A DNA stretch of 64,000 bases from Endozoicomonas acroporae (GTDB taxonomy: Bacteria > Pseudomonadota > Gammaproteobacteria > Pseudomonadales > Endozoicomonadaceae). The translations under genes and the position numbers were made by a program. Positions 9,375 through 18,169 of the stretch are shown here, piece by piece. The notes beneath the pieces were generated by a model that saw only the letters and a program-made list of their open reading frames with translations, searched no databases and was not told the origin of the DNA. The first letter of the stretch is position 1; each line of letters begins with the position of its first letter. The stretch covers positions 1 to 64,000 of the forward strand of contig NZ_PJPV01000009.1 of NCBI RefSeq assembly GCF_002864045.1, in the 5' to 3' direction.

Positions 9375-10223
9375 TTATAAAAGACGAATGCCATCTTCAT
9401 CAATGCTAATCAGGCGTTCTTTGTATAGCCCACCAATCGCCATTTTGAACACCCGTTTGCTGACCGAAAATTCTCTTTTAATAATCGCAGGGTCAGTACG
9501 GTCATTAAACGGCAAAAAGCCCTTCTCAGCCTTTAGCCTGGCAACAATCAACGTACCCAGGTCGCTCATTTCCTGCTGATCAAAGCCGGGCTTTTTCAGG
9601 CATAAATCCAGTTTCTGATCGGGTCGGACCCGTTTGATAAACCCGTCAAACTTCATGCCCATCCGGATTGGCTGGTCGATATCCTGGTCAAAAATAACCC
9701 CCAGGTATTTATTGTCAACAATTGCCGTATAGCCAATATCCGTACGGTCACAAACCATCAGAGAAACCGCTTGGCCATTACTGTACCGATGGGGTGTTTT
9801 GGACGAGATGATCGGCAGAAATTTGCTTATTTTTGACGAGGCAACGATCCGATAGCTCTGCTGTTCCTGATAGATATACACGACATAGAACTGGTCTTTG
9901 ACCATGCGCTCTTTCTGTTCACTAAAAGGCACCAGCAGCTCTTTTGGCATATTCCAGTCAAGGAAAGCACCAATACGGTTGGTATCGGTGACTTTCAGGC
10001 AGGCGAATTGCCCTACCTGAGCCTTGGGGCGGAGTGTCGTCGCAATGGGGACATCATCAGAGTCCAGGTAGATAAAAACATCCAGCTCATCCCCTACCTG
10101 GCACCCTTGTGGCACAAAGCGTTTGGGCAGCAGGATGTCGTCCAGCATCCCCCCCTCAAGAAATGCACCAAAATCCAGAAGATTGACCACCTTCAGGTGG
10201 TTCATGCGACCTATTCTAACCAT
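9375..10223 (-). CDS. S1-domain RNA-binding protein, CvfB/YitL-like
   Basis: The protein is 282 aa, the normal CvfB length. The start, MVRIGRMNHLKVVNLLDFGA, opens the first of three S1-like beta-barrels. The second (GQFACLKVTDTNRIGAFLDW) and third (GYTAIVDNKYLGVIFDQD) follow, and a winged-helix-like C-terminus (LTRTDPAIIKREFSVSKRVF-type sequence) ends with ERLISIDEDGIRL. Staphylococcal CvfB binds RNA and affects virulence gene expression; in gammaproteobacteria the role is not defined. The ATG at 10223 is used in preference to a TTG at 10238. It is divergent from the thioesterase gene. Confidence 0.85.
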   Translation of the reverse strand: MVRIGRMNHLKVVNLLDFGAFLEGGMLDDILLPKRFVPQGCQVGDELDVFIYLDSDDVPIATTLRPKAQVGQFACLKVTDTNRIGAFLDWNMPKELLVPFSEQKERMVKDQFYVVYIYQEQQSYRIVASSKISKFLPIISSKTPHRYSNGQAVSLMVCDRTDIGYTAIVDNKYLGVIFDQDIDQPIRMGMKFDGFIKRVRPDQKLDLCLKKPGFDQQEMSDLGTLIVARLKAEKGFLPFNDRTDPAIIKREFSVSKRVFKMAIGGLYKERLISIDEDGIRLL

Positions 10224-10397
10224 GAGCCTGTCCGGCAATAAAAGCGGGCGGGGATTATATCATTGCCGTGAAGGCTCTGCTGTTATCAGCAGCAAAAATA
10301 GTGTCTGTTATTTATGGCGCGAGAATTGCCTTATTAATGTCATATAAATTATTCACAATAAATCTGTTGTCATAATAACCAGGCAAGGAGCATCAGA

Positions 10398-10790
10398 ATG
10401 AAGTATTTTTCACGCCGCGCGGTAAAACCCGGCGACCTCAACCCCGCATACCGACTGTTTGGTGGCACACTGCTGGCCTGGATTGATGAGGAAGCCGCTA
10501 TCTATGCTTCCTGCAAAATGGGCCCGGGCAAGTTGCTGGTGACAAAATATATGTCAGAAATCGACTTTGTCAGCTCAGCCGCCTGCGGTGATATTCTGGA
10601 ATTCGGTATTGAAGTGGTCAGTACTGGTAAGACCTCACTGACCATCTGTTGTGTGGTACGCAATAAGGTCACCCGACAGGTGATTATCGTCGTTGATCGT
10701 ATTGTGTTTGTCTGTGTTGACGAAATGGGCAATCCGACTCCGCACCATATCAAGGCGGAGAGAGAGTCAGATGTGCCGGAAATGGCTTGA
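10398..10790 (+). CDS. Acyl-CoA thioesterase, YciA-like hotdog protein
   Basis: The protein is 130 aa with the single hotdog domain of the YciA/BACH group, which hydrolyses acyl-CoA to free acid and CoA. The visible core is NPAYRLFGGTLLAWIDEEAA, containing the conserved GG and the acidic catalytic residue in WIDE, then SEIDFVSSAACGDILEFGIE and the beta-strand pair around TSLTICCVV. An AAGGAG site precedes the ATG. Substrate range is unknown. Confidence 0.88.
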   Translation: MKYFSRRAVKPGDLNPAYRLFGGTLLAWIDEEAAIYASCKMGPGKLLVTKYMSEIDFVSSAACGDILEFGIEVVSTGKTSLTICCVVRNKVTRQVIIVVDRIVFVCVDEMGNPTPHHIKAERESDVPEMA

Positions 10791-10810
10791 TGTCTTGAGT
10801 AAGTGTGCAC

Positions 10811-11120
10811 CAGTGTATGGTTCAATGAGTTTGACGTGTACAAACTCCGTTCACCCTGAGCGGAGTCGAAGTTTGACGTGTACAATCTCCGTTCACCCTG
10901 AGCGGAGTCGAAGTTTGACGTGTACAATCTCCGTTCACCCTGAGCGGAGTCGAAGTTTGACGTGTACAATCTCCGTTCACCCTGAGCGGAGTCGAAGGGT
11001 GCTTGGCACGATCTATCAGAGTTCGGAGTTTCCGCCCTTCGACAGGCTCAGGACGAACGGAGTGCGGAGGCACGACACCCCGTCAAACCCATTGAAACCA
11101 TGCACCAGTAGCGCACTTCA
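10811..11120. repeat. CCCTGAGCGG-family element with four 42-bp tandem units
   Basis: Four head-to-tail 42-bp units (GTTTGACGTGTACAATCTCC to GCGGAGTCGAA) occupy 10829-10996; the first differs by one base. The outer arms GGTTCAATGAGTTTGA and TCAAACCCATTGAAACC are inverted, and a complementary half CCCTTCGACAGGCTCAGGAC follows. Because 42 is a multiple of three, repetitive frames are open on both strands, but they are not genes. Confidence 0.9.
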
Positions 11121-11132
11121 CCCACAAACGAC

Positions 11133-11864
11133 TCAGTGATTTGCCGGAGCAGTCTTAAGCTGAACAGTGGGCTTCACCGCAGTAGTAAACATCACCTGAC
11201 CATTCTGGATCACCTCCGCCAACAGCTCATAGTTGCTGCCCGGTTTCACCAGTTCAGGTGCATAGTGGACCACATAATCCACTACATCCACCGCCCTGCC
11301 TACCCGGATTCGATCAATGCCAATGATGCCAGCCGGGTCATCGGGCATGGCGCTATCTTGCAGAACCACAATAATTTCAGAGCCTGGAGCAAAAGTGCCT
11401 TCACTGGCAGTAATCTGACCGCTCACATTGGCTGATTCGGTCACGTAGGTCAGTTCCTGGTCACCGCTGGCGCTGTTCAATACCAGTCCATGTTCTTTTA
11501 TGGTGATATTGTCCAGTTTTGGGAACATTGCCAGATACTCAGCTTCACTGGTCATCAATGGTGGCGGGCAGGCCGCTCTGCTACTCCCCATTGAGGTAAA
11601 GTGAATTTTATGGCTGGCAACCTGATAGTTGCCAAAGTAGCGGTTACAGGGTGCCTGGCCACCAATACGTCCATCCAGGGCAGTGGCAGGGCGAAGCTCC
11701 ATGGTGACTCTCGGGGCCGATGCCGGCTGACCGTTCATTGTCGTCAATACCCAGGTTTTGTTCTCAACCAACCGGGGCTCAACACTGGTCAGCTTGTGGG
11801 AGCTGCACCCGAACAGGGCGGCACCTGCAACCAAAACAATACAAGAGTGGATCAACCTTTTCAT
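11133..11864 (-). CDS. Outer-membrane lipoprotein with META and YbaY-like domains
   Basis: The protein is 243 aa. The signal peptide ends in a lipobox, ALFGC, so the Cys would be lipidated. Residues about 35-140 resemble a META/HslJ domain (WVLTTMNGQPA, PCNRYFGNYQV, SSRAACPPPLM, EAEYLAMFPKLD). The C-terminal 100 residues (ANVSGQITASEGTFAPGSEI, VVLQDSAMPDD, VVHYAPELVKPGSNYELLAE) match the YbaY/YscW type of lipoprotein. The ATG at 11864 has a TGGAG site seven bases upstream. HslJ-type proteins are linked to stress and antibiotic tolerance; its role here is not known. Confidence 0.85.
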   Translation of the reverse strand: MKRLIHSCIVLVAGAALFGCSSHKLTSVEPRLVENKTWVLTTMNGQPASAPRVTMELRPATALDGRIGGQAPCNRYFGNYQVASHKIHFTSMGSSRAACPPPLMTSEAEYLAMFPKLDNITIKEHGLVLNSASGDQELTYVTESANVSGQITASEGTFAPGSEIIVVLQDSAMPDDPAGIIGIDRIRVGRAVDVVDYVVHYAPELVKPGSNYELLAEVIQNGQVMFTTAVKPTVQLKTAPANH

Positions 11865-12212
11865 GTCATACTCCAGCAACGGGAATAAAGATAAACTTGC
11901 AGGCTGTCGGACTTAAGCGTGGGTGGTAAGGGTCGTCTAAGTTCGAGAGACTCCTGCGGGACAGCCATCAGCGATAGCCTGTAGAGGGTGACTGCCGGGG
12001 GCAGATAACCTTGGCAAGAATACCCCTTTGATCAGCCAGCAAAGCAGAAACTGATAGTGTTAAAGTAGTCGATCATCAGGTATTGCTGCCATTCTAATTT
12101 TCCACCCGACCCTGGTGTCTGGGCTACATTCAGGATGACCTGATAATTCCCATGCATCAGGGTATAAGATTCAGTATGATCAGCAGCACTGGCACCCATT
12201 AAAAACCGCTTT
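11865..12212. other. Intergenic region with a degenerate element end
   Basis: CTGTCGGACTTAAGCGT at 11903-11920 matches the left end of the AGGAGCCTGTC element at 53643. No matching second end is seen, so this is probably a remnant. The rest holds no recognisable gene; the hemolysin III promoter must lie in its right part. Confidence 0.5.
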
Positions 12213-12887
12213 ATGGCTCCGAAATCTACCGCAGGAAACCAACTGATCAGCCGTGGCTACAGCCTGGCTGAAGAGATTGCCAACAGTATTACTCACGGTC
12301 TGGGGGCTCTGCTCAGTGTCGCCGGTCTGACGCTACTGGTCACCTATGCCGCCCATCAGGCCGATGTCTGGCGGGTGGTCAGTTTCAGTATCTACGGCAG
12401 CACCCTGATTCTGCTGTTTCTGGCCTCTACGCTTTACCATAGCTTTCAACATCCAAAAACCAAGCGCGTCTTCAAGATGCTGGATCACTGCTCCATCTAT
12501 CTGCTGATTGCCGGAACCTACACGCCTTTTCTTCTGGTTAGCATGAGAAGTGTGACTGGCTGGATTCTTTTTGCTGTCATCTGGACCCTGGCCGCCCTGG
12601 GCATCATCTTTAAGGCGGTGTTTGGGTCCAGGTACAAAAAACTGTCGTTAAGCACGTACATTCTGATGGGCTGGCTGGTTCTGGCGGCCTCCAAAGAGCT
12701 GGCAGAGAACTTATCAACCAATGGCATATACTGGCTGGTTGCCGGTGGCTTGCTTTATACCGTTGGCGTGATCTTTTATTTATGGAAAAAGCTGCCTTTC
12801 AATCACGCAATCTGGCATCTCTTTGTATTAGGAGGGGCGGCCTGTCATTTCTTTTCGGTTTTATTCCATGTATTACCGCCAGCTTGA
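12213..12887 (+). CDS. Hemolysin III family membrane protein (YqfA/PAQR)
   Basis: The protein is 224 aa with seven hydrophobic segments. It contains the family hallmarks EEIANSITHGLGALLSVAGL, STLYHSFQHPKTKRVFKMLDH, SIYLLIAGTYTPF and the C-terminal HAIWHLFVLGGAACHFFSVL. The conserved His, Asp and Ser residues of the metal site are present (H in NSITHG and LYHS, D in MLDH, HxxxH near the end). Bacterial members are of uncertain function despite the name. The start at 12213 has only a weak ribosome site. Confidence 0.92.
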   Translation: MAPKSTAGNQLISRGYSLAEEIANSITHGLGALLSVAGLTLLVTYAAHQADVWRVVSFSIYGSTLILLFLASTLYHSFQHPKTKRVFKMLDHCSIYLLIAGTYTPFLLVSMRSVTGWILFAVIWTLAALGIIFKAVFGSRYKKLSLSTYILMGWLVLAASKELAENLSTNGIYWLVAGGLLYTVGVIFYLWKKLPFNHAIWHLFVLGGAACHFFSVLFHVLPPA

Positions 12888-12949
12888 AGAAAAATAAATT
12901 TTTTCAGTTTCTCTGGAAACTATTTGGCGATCACTCAATCAAAACCATC

Positions 12950-13075
12950 ACATCATTTCGATGAGTTTGATGAGTACAATCTCCGTTCACCCTGAGCGTC
13001 TTTCGACTCCACTCAGGGTGAATGGAGTCCGGAGGTCTATGAAGGAGTCTGTCAATTACATCGAAACCGTTTACT
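12950..13075. repeat. Short CCCTGAGCGG-family element
   Basis: The arms CATCATTTCGATGAGTTTGA and its degenerate inverse TCAATTACATCGAAACC enclose CACCCTGAGCGTCTTTCGAC and CCACTCAGGGTGAATGGAG. It lies between the hemolysin III-like gene and the papain-like protease gene. Confidence 0.8.
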
Positions 13076-13100
13076 GGTAATAAAGTGAAGATACTGGTTT

Positions 13101-14321
13101 ATGATCCCCTTGAATGAGCCCTCATCCGGCTATACTGCTCCGAAAACAGACATCGCTCTGAAAGACGAAGTCATCTCTCCATGTAAGCAAACAGGAGATT
13201 CCAGTGGTCATCTGGTTAAACAGGTTCCACCAATACTTTCTACCTTGAAACAAGGTCCGTCATTGTCCTCCAATGGCCGAAAACCATTTCATGAAAAAAC
13301 AAGGCTACACAATACCGGGCTTCCCATTATTCAAATTAACGCCAGTGAGCTGTCAGGCGAGCCTGCCTCACACATGTCAGAACTGACATCACCTGGTCGG
13401 CGTACGCCGCTTAATTCACCCTCTGGCAAGATTAGTCAACCCTTTTATGAACCAACGCCGGAACTTATGACCACACTGTTAAAATTAGCTGGCATCCCCT
13501 CTTCTGCTTTCCAGAGACAATACCCGTCAGTATCTATTATTGACACCGTTTATGATGGCGACAATGCCAAGCGTGAACAAACCAAAAAGACGGTTGAAGA
13601 TATTATTGCCCTATATGATCTACTTGATGACACAGGTTTTAAAAACCATCTGGCAGCGGAAGGTCTGAAAGAGGAAATTTTTGATGAAAATCATTTTATG
13701 TGGAATAGACCGGGTTCTCTTCTGGAAGTTGTTGTCCAGTATACTTTCCAGGTTGACCCTGTTCTCAGGAATATATCGTTTTACGGAGCGCATGGTTATA
13801 TGCTCTCATTTCTTGACCATGAAATTTTAAAAGTGCATCAACCTATAAGAACAGAATTTATCAAGGAGTCTGAAAAGTTTAAATCGGTTGAGGTCAAATA
13901 CACCTGTAATGAAAGACCAATCATTCAACAACAAGCAACCAGAGGCTGTACTTATGCTGCCGCAGCAATGCTGATGCATCAACATCACCGCACCTTTTCG
14001 GTAAGTGCCTTAAAGTCAACCAACCTTGGCAATGACAGGCTGATACGTCGAACATTATCTACTGCTGGCCTGACCCCGATTAAAACCCGGTGTTCAAATC
14101 TTGAAAAACTGGCCAATGCGGTTTACAAGCGTGGGTCTGCAATAGTCTCAGTAGGCAGATGCAAATCGGGAGGACACGTCATTATTGTTGATGCGGTGAC
14201 AGATACATCTGTTCTTATTCGAGACCCATACCACGGTTGGGAAATCGAGATCAGCCGGGATGCTTTTGAGAATTCCTGGGTAAGGGACGCCATTCAGGTG
14301 AAACAGCTGATAGAAAACTGA
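13101..14321 (+). CDS. Papain-like/C39-like cysteine protease domain protein, possible effector
   Basis: The protein is 406 aa without a signal peptide. Residues 1-130 are low-complexity, rich in Ser, Thr and Pro, and probably disordered. Residues 270-400 show a C39/papain-like layout: Cys283 in QQATRGCTYAAAAMLM, His359 in SGGHVIIVDAV and Asp375 in LIRDPYHGW, in the right order and spacing for a catalytic triad. The GGHVIIVDAV...IRDPYHG block is typical of peptidase C39-like domains. A disordered N-terminus plus a C-terminal protease is common in secreted effectors, but no secretion signal can be proven. The gene stands alone between repeats. Confidence 0.65.
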   Translation: MIPLNEPSSGYTAPKTDIALKDEVISPCKQTGDSSGHLVKQVPPILSTLKQGPSLSSNGRKPFHEKTRLHNTGLPIIQINASELSGEPASHMSELTSPGRRTPLNSPSGKISQPFYEPTPELMTTLLKLAGIPSSAFQRQYPSVSIIDTVYDGDNAKREQTKKTVEDIIALYDLLDDTGFKNHLAAEGLKEEIFDENHFMWNRPGSLLEVVVQYTFQVDPVLRNISFYGAHGYMLSFLDHEILKVHQPIRTEFIKESEKFKSVEVKYTCNERPIIQQQATRGCTYAAAAMLMHQHHRTFSVSALKSTNLGNDRLIRRTLSTAGLTPIKTRCSNLEKLANAVYKRGSAIVSVGRCKSGGHVIIVDAVTDTSVLIRDPYHGWEIEISRDAFENSWVRDAIQVKQLIEN

Positions 14322-14336
14322 TAAATTCCCGGTTTC

Positions 14337-14496
14337 AGGAGTTGTCTGGAAATAACTTCCACATTTCCAATTTGCCTGGTGAGGAGAAAACCTTGCCACG
14401 GAGACACGGAGGCACAGAGGAATAGATTTTTTCTTTTCTCCGTGCCTCCGTGTCTCCGTGGCAAAAAGAGGAAATTATTCCGAGACAAATCCCAGA
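14337..14496. repeat. AGGAGTTGTCTGG palindromic element
   Basis: The ends CAGGAGTTGTCTGGAAATAA and the inverse of TTATTCCGAGACAAATCCC are related. The centre is the inverted pair GCCACGGAGACACGGAGGCA and TGCCTCCGTGTCTCCGTGGC. It belongs to the same family as the elements in modA (43350-43514) and in the P3-P4 spacer (32840-33009), whose core is different. Confidence 0.88.
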
Positions 14497-14500
14497 AAGT

Positions 14501-14529
14501 CCGGGCTACTGGAAAAACCAATAGCCCGG
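14501..14529 (-). terminator. Terminator of deaD
   Basis: CCGGGCTACTGG and CCAATAGCCCGG form a strong stem with a five-base loop eight bases past the deaD stop. The following minus-strand sequence (ACTTTCTGGG) is only weakly T-rich. Confidence 0.75.
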
Positions 14530-14536
14530 AATGCTA

Positions 14537-16381
14537 TTAACGATTGCCGCTATTATCACGACGTGGACGACGATCGCCACCACGGCCACCTTCACGACGG
14601 GCACCGCCTTCACGGCGACCACCTTCGTAGCGACCACCTTCGTAGCGACCACCTTCGTGGCGACCACGACCACCATCACGTCGGCCACGGCGTTCTGTTT
14701 GAGGCTCGTCACCGGTCCACAGTTTCAACTCCATTGGCCGGTTGCGAATCCTGGCACCTTTCAGGGCTTCAATAACGGTCTTGTCCATCCCTTCTGGCAG
14801 GTAGACTGACGAGCAGTTATCAAACAGTCGGATATGACCAATGCTCTGTCCGGAAATTTTGCCTTCATTGGCAATGGCTCCCACCAGGTCACCCGGGTTG
14901 ATGCCCTGGTCGCGACCCAGTTCGACACGATAACGGACCATGCCATCATTGTTGCGTTCACGGCCACGCTCACCACGTCTTTCGCCATCACGACGTCTTT
15001 CGCCACGATCACGGTCACCACGATCACGGCCTTCACGACGGGGCTGCTCCGGCTCTTTGGCATCCGGGAATGGGCGTTCTTTCTGGGCCATAAAGCAGAG
15101 TGCTGCTGCCATATCTTCATAGCTCAGGGCATTTTCCTGCTCAAGCTCGGCGACAATCTCACGGAATACATCCAGCTCTTCGCCCATGTCCATCGCTTTG
15201 ACGACATCTTCCTTGAACTGACGGATACGAATATCACGCACGTCACTCATGGAAGGCAAACGCATGGTATCAATACGCTGTCGTGTAGCACTTTCGATGG
15301 CACGAAGCATCCTGCGCTCACGATGGGTAGCAAACAGGATCGCAGTGCCCTGACGGCCAGCACGCCCGGTACGGCCAATACGGTGAACGTAGGCTTCTGT
15401 ATCGTAGGGGATATCGTAGTTCACTACGTGGCTCATACGCTCAACATCCAGGCCCCTGGCCGCTACGTCGGTAGCAATCAGAATATCCAGGGATTTTTTC
15501 TTGAGACGATCCACCACTTTCTCGCGCAGTGCCTGACTCATATCGCCATTCAGCGCCGCCGCAGCGAAACCACGGGCTTCCAGTTTTTCCGCCAGTTCAA
15601 CCGTGGCGGTTTTGGTGCGCACGAAAATGATCATGGCATCAAAGGATTCCACTTCCAGAATCCGTGTCAGGGCATCCAGCTTGTGGAAACCGCTGACCAT
15701 GCAGACCTTCTGGGTAATGGTGTCAACCGTTGCCGTTTTGGCTTTGATCTCCACCGTAGCAGGCTCTTTTAAGTGAGTATCTGCAATTTTGCGAATCTGG
15801 TAAGGCATGGTGGCAGAGAACAGGGCCACCTGACGGTCAGCGGGCGTCTGCTCCATGATCCATTCGATGTCATCCACGAAGCCCATGCGCAGCATTTCAT
15901 CCGCTTCATCCAGAACCACGGTTTTCAGGCTATCCAGCTTCAGGCTTTCACGACGCAGGTGGTCCATGACCCGGCCCGGCGTACCGACAATCACATGGGC
16001 TCCACGCTGAAGGCTGCGTAATTGGCCGCGCATATCCTGACCACCGTAAACAGGCAGCACATGGAATCCTTTCATGTGACGGGCGTAGCGTTGAAAGGCT
16101 TCTGCCACCTGTATTGCCAGCTCACGGGTCGGCGTTAAGACCAGAACCTGCGGATCGCGCTGCTTCAAATCAATGGCTGACAGCAATGGCAATGCAAATG
16201 CGGCTGTTTTACCGGTACCGGTCTGCGCCAGACCCAGAAGGTCACGACCTTCCAGCAGGTGAGGGATACTTTGTGCCTGGATGGGTGACGGGCTCTCATA
16301 GCCGACATCCTGAACAGCCTTGATTACCGCTTCCGACAGGGGCAGGTCCGCAAAAGTCATTGCGTTGTTGGTATCAGTCAT
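14537..16381 (-). CDS. deaD: ATP-dependent DEAD-box RNA helicase DeaD/CsdA
   Basis: The protein is 614 aa. Helicase motifs appear in order: Q motif (FADLPLSEAV...SPIQAQSIP), I AQTGTGKTAAF, Ia PTRELAIQVAE, II VLDEADEML, III SATMP, V ATDVAARGLD, VI HRIGRTGRAGR. A DbpA-like RNA-binding domain follows (YRVELGRDQGINPGDLVGAI). The tail is rich in RGG, with a run of RYEGGR-type repeats caused by 15-bp DNA duplications near 14600-14670. In E. coli DeaD remodels structured RNA, helps 50S assembly and supports cold growth. The ATG at 16381 has a GGAG site seven bases upstream; an ATG at 16411 is the alternative. Confidence 0.95.
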   Translation of the reverse strand: MTDTNNAMTFADLPLSEAVIKAVQDVGYESPSPIQAQSIPHLLEGRDLLGLAQTGTGKTAAFALPLLSAIDLKQRDPQVLVLTPTRELAIQVAEAFQRYARHMKGFHVLPVYGGQDMRGQLRSLQRGAHVIVGTPGRVMDHLRRESLKLDSLKTVVLDEADEMLRMGFVDDIEWIMEQTPADRQVALFSATMPYQIRKIADTHLKEPATVEIKAKTATVDTITQKVCMVSGFHKLDALTRILEVESFDAMIIFVRTKTATVELAEKLEARGFAAAALNGDMSQALREKVVDRLKKKSLDILIATDVAARGLDVERMSHVVNYDIPYDTEAYVHRIGRTGRAGRQGTAILFATHRERRMLRAIESATRQRIDTMRLPSMSDVRDIRIRQFKEDVVKAMDMGEELDVFREIVAELEQENALSYEDMAAALCFMAQKERPFPDAKEPEQPRREGRDRGDRDRGERRRDGERRGERGRERNNDGMVRYRVELGRDQGINPGDLVGAIANEGKISGQSIGHIRLFDNCSSVYLPEGMDKTVIEALKGARIRNRPMELKLWTGDEPQTERRGRRDGGRGRHEGGRYEGGRYEGGRREGGARREGGRGGDRRPRRDNSGNR

Positions 16382-16974
16382 TTGATACTCCGTAAATTCA
16401 TTCTTTGCCATAAAAATGCCGCCATTTTGCTGTCAAAAGCTGTCAGGATCAGACGGCATTTGATCGTCCGGTAAACCGGCTCATGGTGCTGGCGACGTTT
16501 GGAGCAAACAGAAATAGGATGGCAGTACACTTTTCCGACGCTGTTCCAGTAGCATTCGGAAAATTTGCAGCCATGGACTTCCTGGTGCCGCTATCCGGAA
16601 CGCCCCTCTGATCGCATACAGAAAGACGTTACCGAATCGCCTGTGAGGTCCACGACTGCGTTTGGAGAGGCTTGATGAACAAGCTTGGCCTGCATTGGCA
16701 GAGGATAATAAGATCTATTGATCTTCCAGTGACTGAGCTCTTGATTGCCATAGACTTTCAAAAGAGCGGACAATTTACTTTTCAGCCGGATTAAATGCAG
16801 GAAACGAAGTGCCAGGACTTCCCAACAAACCCCTGTGTCCATAAGAAGGACTGCACATGGGGATAGAAAAAGATCTGCTAGTCTAGCGTGTTTTTTAGAC
16901 AGTGAATACTGTTTTTATCCCTGAATGAACTAGGGAATTATCACATCCAGGGATATTCCCCCAATCGTTTCAGG
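16382..16974. other. Long leader region upstream of deaD
   Basis: This stretch of about 590 bp lies between the aldo/keto reductase gene and deaD, both on the minus strand, and holds no convincing gene. E. coli deaD is known for a long 5-prime untranslated region with autoregulation, so a structured leader is plausible here. I cannot place the promoter with confidence. Confidence 0.4.
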
Positions 16975-17946
16975 CTACGGCAGCGCCCGGCCCCGGGCAC
17001 TCACATACAACTGGTACCACTGCTCACGACTTAACTGAATAGTCTCAGCTTCGCTACAGGCCCTGATACGCTGGGCATTTGTTGTGCCAATCACCGGCTG
17101 GATACCTGCGGGGTGGCGCATCAGCCAGGCCAGCACAATAGCCTCTCTGGAAACACCCTGCTGCTCTGCAAACGTTTTGACCAGCTCAGCCGTTTTCTGA
17201 ATAGCCTCAGGCTCACCATGAGTATCTTTCCCAGTGAACACACCGTTGCTCAGGCAACCCCAGGCCTGCAGCTGAATATTGTGGCTGCGACAATATTCAA
17301 CCGTGCCCGGGGTAAAGCTGACCGCCTGCCCTTCCGGGTGATTGAACAGCACACCTTCATCCAGCCAGTCCAGATGGGTCAGGCTCATCTGCAACTGGTT
17401 GACCACAATAGGTTGATCAAGGAATGACTGAAGGTATTTGATCTGGTGGCCATTCATATTTGACACGCCAAAATGCTTGACCTTGCCATCTTTCTGCAGC
17501 TGATGAAACGCCCCGGCAACCTCCTCTGGCTGCATCAGCGGATCCGGTCTGTGCAGCAGCAGAAGGTCCAGATAGTCGGTGTTTAAACGGGCAAGACTCT
17601 GTTCCACACTGTGCAGAAGCCAATCCCGGGAGAAATCGTAGCGATTGGGAATGTTCCCTTCGGCGAAGCGAATGCCGCACTTGCCTTGCAGGAATATCTT
17701 CTCCCTCAGCTCCGGCCGATCACCCAGCACGCCACCAAATACCTGCTCAGCCTTACCAAAGGTATAGATATCGGCGTGGTCAAAGCAGTTGATGCCGCTC
17801 TCCAGGGCACTATCCAGAAACTGGTGCGCCTGCATCAGATGATCCTTTGAAACCGGGTTATTATCCCAGCCTCCACCCAACCCCATACAGCCTGCTGCAA
17901 TTCTGCTGGCTTCAGGCAAGAAAATAGTCAGGGGAATTCGATTCAT
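16975..17946 (-). CDS. Aldo/keto reductase, YdhF-like
   Basis: The protein is 323 aa with the TIM-barrel AKR signatures: GINCFDHADIYTFGKAEQVFGG (catalytic Asp and Tyr), LLLLHRPDPLMQPEEVAGAF and KVKHFGVSNMNGHQI. The start SRIAAGCMGLGGGWDNNP is typical of the YdhF subgroup. The NADPH phosphate-binding region is IQPVIGTTNAQRIRACSEA. These enzymes reduce aldehydes or ketones; the substrate is unknown. The ATG at 17946 has GGAG six bases upstream. A palindromic element begins 25 bp further upstream, so the promoter must lie in or beyond it. Confidence 0.92.
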   Translation of the reverse strand: MNRIPLTIFLPEASRIAAGCMGLGGGWDNNPVSKDHLMQAHQFLDSALESGINCFDHADIYTFGKAEQVFGGVLGDRPELREKIFLQGKCGIRFAEGNIPNRYDFSRDWLLHSVEQSLARLNTDYLDLLLLHRPDPLMQPEEVAGAFHQLQKDGKVKHFGVSNMNGHQIKYLQSFLDQPIVVNQLQMSLTHLDWLDEGVLFNHPEGQAVSFTPGTVEYCRSHNIQLQAWGCLSNGVFTGKDTHGEPEAIQKTAELVKTFAEQQGVSREAIVLAWLMRHPAGIQPVIGTTNAQRIRACSEAETIQLSREQWYQLYVSARGRALP

Positions 17947-17971
17947 AAGACTCCAACCCAATCGGGTTACT

Positions 17972-18136
17972 TAAGTAGTTAACCAAATGAAATCATATAT
18001 TTCTGACTAAGTGGGCAGTCACTCTGCGGCGTTGCAACTCCGGTCACATAGCTACGGCTATGCTCCCTACGTTGCGCCTTGCATAGTAACTGCCCACTTA
18101 GCCAGAAATATATGATTTCATTTGGCCAACTACTTA
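17972..18136. repeat. TAAGTAGTT palindromic element, copy C (165 bp)
   Basis: The ends TAAGTAGTTAACCAAATGAA and TTCATTTGGCCAACTACTTA are inverted. It has the same arrangement as copy A in the opposite orientation. It lies between the starts and ends of two minus-strand genes and could carry or block the promoter of the aldo/keto reductase gene. Confidence 0.92.
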
Positions 18137-18169
18137 TTATATGGTGCAGACATAGTAACATTGATTCAC

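Noticed and set aside
10693-11139. Repetitive frames across the 42-bp tandem units on both strands
   Set aside because: The unit length is a multiple of three, so frames stay open by chance; composition is that of the repeat.
14834-15772. 312-codon plus-strand frame opposite deaD
   Set aside because: It is the antisense reading of a helicase gene with all motifs intact; its composition is explained by the deaD codons.
16591-16842. 83-codon minus-strand frame upstream of deaD
   Set aside because: No ribosome site and no recognisable domain; probably leader or intergenic sequence.
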